A DNA stretch of 6,952 nt from the NCBI GenBank assembly GCA_012515455.1, contig JAAYYJ010000224.1:1-6952 (forward strand). Direction: 5' to 3'. The stretch comes from Oligosphaeraceae bacterium. GTDB lineage: Bacteria > Verrucomicrobiota > Lentisphaeria > Oligosphaerales > Oligosphaeraceae. Shown piece after piece: positions 5,332-6,952 of the stretch (position 1 is its first letter; each line of letters opens with the position of its first letter). Under the pieces are notes generated by a model. The model made no database searches. It was given only the letters and a program-made list of their open reading frames with translations, and had not been told where the DNA came from. A program made the translations under genes and the position numbers.

Positions 5332-6246
5332 TCAATCGAAGAGCGCCTGCACGAACATCTCCGGGTCGAAGACCTGCAGGTCCCCCAGCTGCTCGCCCAA
5401 GCCCACGAACTGCACCGGGTGCCCGAGTTCGTCCTTGATCGCCACCACCACCCCGCCCCGGCCAGTGCCGTCAAGCTTGGTCAGGACCAGACCGGTGATG
5501 GGAAAAATTTTACCGAATTCGCGGGCCTGGACCAATGCGTTGCTGCCGATGGATGCATCCACGGTCAGCCAGGTCTCATGGGGTGCGCCGGGCAGGGCTT
5601 TTTCGACAATGCGCTTGACTTTGCTCAGTTCGGCCATCAGGTCCTTACGGGTATGCTGCCGCCCGGCGGTATCGATAATCACGTAATCCGCCCGGCGCTG
5701 GATGCCGGCTTTGATGGCATCGAAGGCGACGGCGGCCGAATCCCCGCCCTGTTTGCCGCCCACCACGGGGCAGTTCAGGCGTTCGCCCCAGAGTTCCAGC
5801 TGGGTCACACCGGCGGCCCGGAAAGTATCCGCGGCCCCCAGCAGCACCGACTGGCCCTGCTCCTGAAAAAAGTGCGCCAGTTTGGCCACGCTGGTGGTCT
5901 TGCCGCTGCCGTTCACGCCCACGAACAGAATCACCGTCGGCCCGTCGGGATTGCGGCTGATGCCCGGCTGCCGGCCCTGCAGCAGCATGGTCTGGATATT
6001 CGCCCGGGTCACCGCGATGATATCTTCGCCGGTGGCAATGAGTCCGCGCTGGTACCTCTCGCGCAGATCGGCAATAATGCGGGCGCTGACGCCCGCGCCC
6101 AGGTCGGTGCCAACCAGCGCCGCCTCGAGTTTGGCGTAGCTCTGCTCATCCCACTGCTTGACCTCGCTGAACAGGCCCTGGATGCTGCGCACCAGGGTGG
6201 TCTTGGTCTTCTGCAGGCCGCTCTTGAAAATAGACAGAATTGACAA
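5332..6246 (-). CDS. ftsY: Signal recognition particle receptor FtsY (SRP GTPase), TTG start
   Basis: The 304-residue protein has a short N-terminal helical part (1-100) and the complete NG GTPase domain: GVNGSGKTT (G1, 110-118), AADTFRAAGVTQLELW (138-153, the SRP-GTPase insertion region), DTAGR (G3, 192-196), TKLDGTGRGG (G4 region, 256-265) and GLGE (G5, 282-285). FtsY is the membrane receptor for the SRP-ribosome complex and hydrolyses GTP with Ffh to deliver nascent membrane proteins. It lacks the long acidic A domain of E. coli FtsY, as many bacterial homologues do. The only reasonable start is TTG, with AAGGAAG six bases upstream overlapping the nusB stop. The usual D-A-[TS]-T-G-Q-N segment reads DASIGSN (230-236), a variant to note. 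Identification is secure. Confidence 0.97.
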   Translation of the reverse strand: MSILSIFKSGLQKTKTTLVRSIQGLFSEVKQWDEQSYAKLEAALVGTDLGAGVSARIIADLRERYQRGLIATGEDIIAVTRANIQTMLLQGRQPGISRNPDGPTVILFVGVNGSGKTTSVAKLAHFFQEQGQSVLLGAADTFRAAGVTQLELWGERLNCPVVGGKQGGDSAAVAFDAIKAGIQRRADYVIIDTAGRQHTRKDLMAELSKVKRIVEKALPGAPHETWLTVDASIGSNALVQAREFGKIFPITGLVLTKLDGTGRGGVVVAIKDELGHPVQFVGLGEQLGDLQVFDPEMFVQALFD

Positions 6247-6252
6247 AATATA

Positions 6253-6259
6253 CTTCCTT
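6253..6259 (-). promoter_or_regulatory. Ribosome binding site for ftsY embedded in the nusB stop codon
   Basis: The minus strand reads TAAGGAAG, then six bases, then TTG. The AAGGAAG motif shares two bases with the nusB TAA stop, supporting the TTG start and suggesting translational coupling of nusB and ftsY. Confidence 0.8.
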
Positions 6260-6755
6260 AACTGCGCGGGGCGGCGGATTCCTTGCGGATGCGGTCCAGC
6301 ACGCCGTTGATAAAGCGGGGCGAGTCGGCCTGGCCGAAGCGCTTGCCCAGCTCCACCGCCTCATCGATGGCCGTGACCGCGGAGACTTGGGGGACGTGCA
6401 CAATCTCGTAGGCCGACAAGCGCAGGATGCTGCGGTCGACCACGCCCATGCGCTGCAACGACCAGTTCTGGGCGGCCTTGCAGATCAGTGCATCGAGCTG
6501 GTCATGCGTGTCGCAGACGCCCCTGATCAGCTGGCAGGAGTAGCGCCAGGCCTGTCTCAGGGAGGGCATGGGCGACTCCGAGAAGGTATCGCGCAACTGC
6601 TCCCAGAACAGCTCCAAGGCCTCCTCGCTGCAGTCCCAGGCATTCTGGGCATCGAGCTGGTAGAGGTACTGCACGGCGCAGCAGCGCGCGTAGAAGCGCT
6701 GCTGTTTGAACTGCCCGGTTTTGTTTTCGCCGGGCTGGTCGGTGGCTGGAGTCAT
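6258..6755 (-). CDS. nusB: Transcription antitermination factor NusB
   Basis: The 165-residue all-helical protein shows NusB hallmarks: an N-terminal helix QRFYARCCAVQYLYQLD (19-35) with the arginines of the RNA-binding face, NWSLQRMGVVDRSILRLSAY (97-116), and IDEAVELGKRFGQADSPRFI (130-149) running into NGVLD. NusB with NusE (S10) binds boxA of rRNA leader RNA and allows antitermination. A hydrophilic tail of about 18 residues precedes the first conserved helix. The ATG at 6755 has only a weak AG-rich site upstream, but no better in-frame start exists near it. It follows ribH by 34 bp and precedes ftsY by 11 bp. The ribH-nusB pairing is widespread in bacteria. Confidence 0.95.
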   Translation of the reverse strand: MTPATDQPGENKTGQFKQQRFYARCCAVQYLYQLDAQNAWDCSEEALELFWEQLRDTFSESPMPSLRQAWRYSCQLIRGVCDTHDQLDALICKAAQNWSLQRMGVVDRSILRLSAYEIVHVPQVSAVTAIDEAVELGKRFGQADSPRFINGVLDRIRKESAAPRS

Positions 6756-6789
6756 ATCTGCTCTTATACGGTAGTTGCGACTGCGGGGC

Positions 6790-6952
6790 TCAGATCTGCT
6801 TGAGCATATTGGCCATCTCGATGGAGCTGGCGGCGGCAGAAGCGCCGCGGTTCCCGGCCTTGCTGCCGGAGCGCTCGATGGCCTGTTCGATGTTCTCGGT
6901 GGTGACCACCCCGTAGATGACCGGCAGATTGCGGCTCAGGGAAATCTGGGCC
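6790..6952 (-). CDS. ribH: 6,7-dimethyl-8-ribityllumazine synthase, C-terminal part (5' end outside window)
   Basis: The frame is open to the right edge and translates to 54 residues with the RibH C-terminal signature: LPVIYGVVTTENIEQAIERS, then GSKAGNRGASAAASSIEMAN and MLKQI before TGA. Lumazine synthase condenses 5-amino-6-ribitylaminouracil with 3,4-dihydroxy-2-butanone 4-phosphate, the penultimate step of riboflavin synthesis, and usually forms pentamers or icosahedral shells. The visible part covers the last strand and helices; the catalytic His and substrate loops lie outside. It is upstream of nusB in the same direction with a 34-bp gap, so the two are likely co-transcribed. This frame is too short and open-ended to show in an ordinary start-to-stop scan. 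Confidence 0.93.
   Translation of the reverse strand, partial: AQISLSRNLPVIYGVVTTENIEQAIERSGSKAGNRGASAAASSIEMANMLKQI

Overview
The window is a GC-rich bacterial chromosome segment (about 60 % G+C by eye). It carries two minus-strand transcription units, one plus-strand gene cut by the left edge, and between their converging 3' ends a non-coding stretch of about 760 bp dominated by a tandem repeat. Shine-Dalgarno-like sites are readable before several genes. The order ribH-nusB-ftsY, plus an AP-endonuclease-2-type sugar isomerase and a lipoprotein TRAP binding protein, loosely suggests the PVC group (Verrucomicrobiota / Kiritimatiellota / Lentisphaerota). This is a weak inference; no rRNA or marker gene settles it.

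Left part (1-661, plus strand): the 3' end of a membrane-anchored DUF218 (SanA/ElyC/YdcF-like) protein. From 662 to 1425 there is no credible protein gene. This stretch holds a GC hairpin (711-729), a composite array of 31-bp direct repeats (about 758-1289; 12 clear units, two blocks, each followed by a copy of a hairpin plus T-tract module), and two hairpins (1341-1371 and 1396-1415) that read as plus-strand terminators just before the dctM stop codon.

Middle (4270-1426, minus strand): dctP-dctQ-dctM, a complete tripartite TRAP transporter. dctP encodes a lipoprotein substrate-binding protein, and dctQ and dctM overlap by ATGA. A strong minus-strand terminator (4415-4362) separates this unit from the genes upstream, so dctPQM probably has its own promoter in the roughly 90-bp leader, although no clear -35/-10 pair is visible.

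Right part (6952-4439, minus strand): the 3' end of ribH (lumazine synthase), then nusB, ftsY (TTG start) and a sugar phosphate isomerase/epimerase-like TIM-barrel gene, with gaps of 34, 11 and 38 bp. This looks like a housekeeping operon (riboflavin, rRNA antitermination, SRP receptor) with a metabolic gene added at its end. The isomerase may act on a compound imported by the neighbouring TRAP transporter, but the terminator between them argues against simple co-transcription. The most unusual feature is the 31-bp array, whose internal hairpin varies in a base-pair-preserving way between units.
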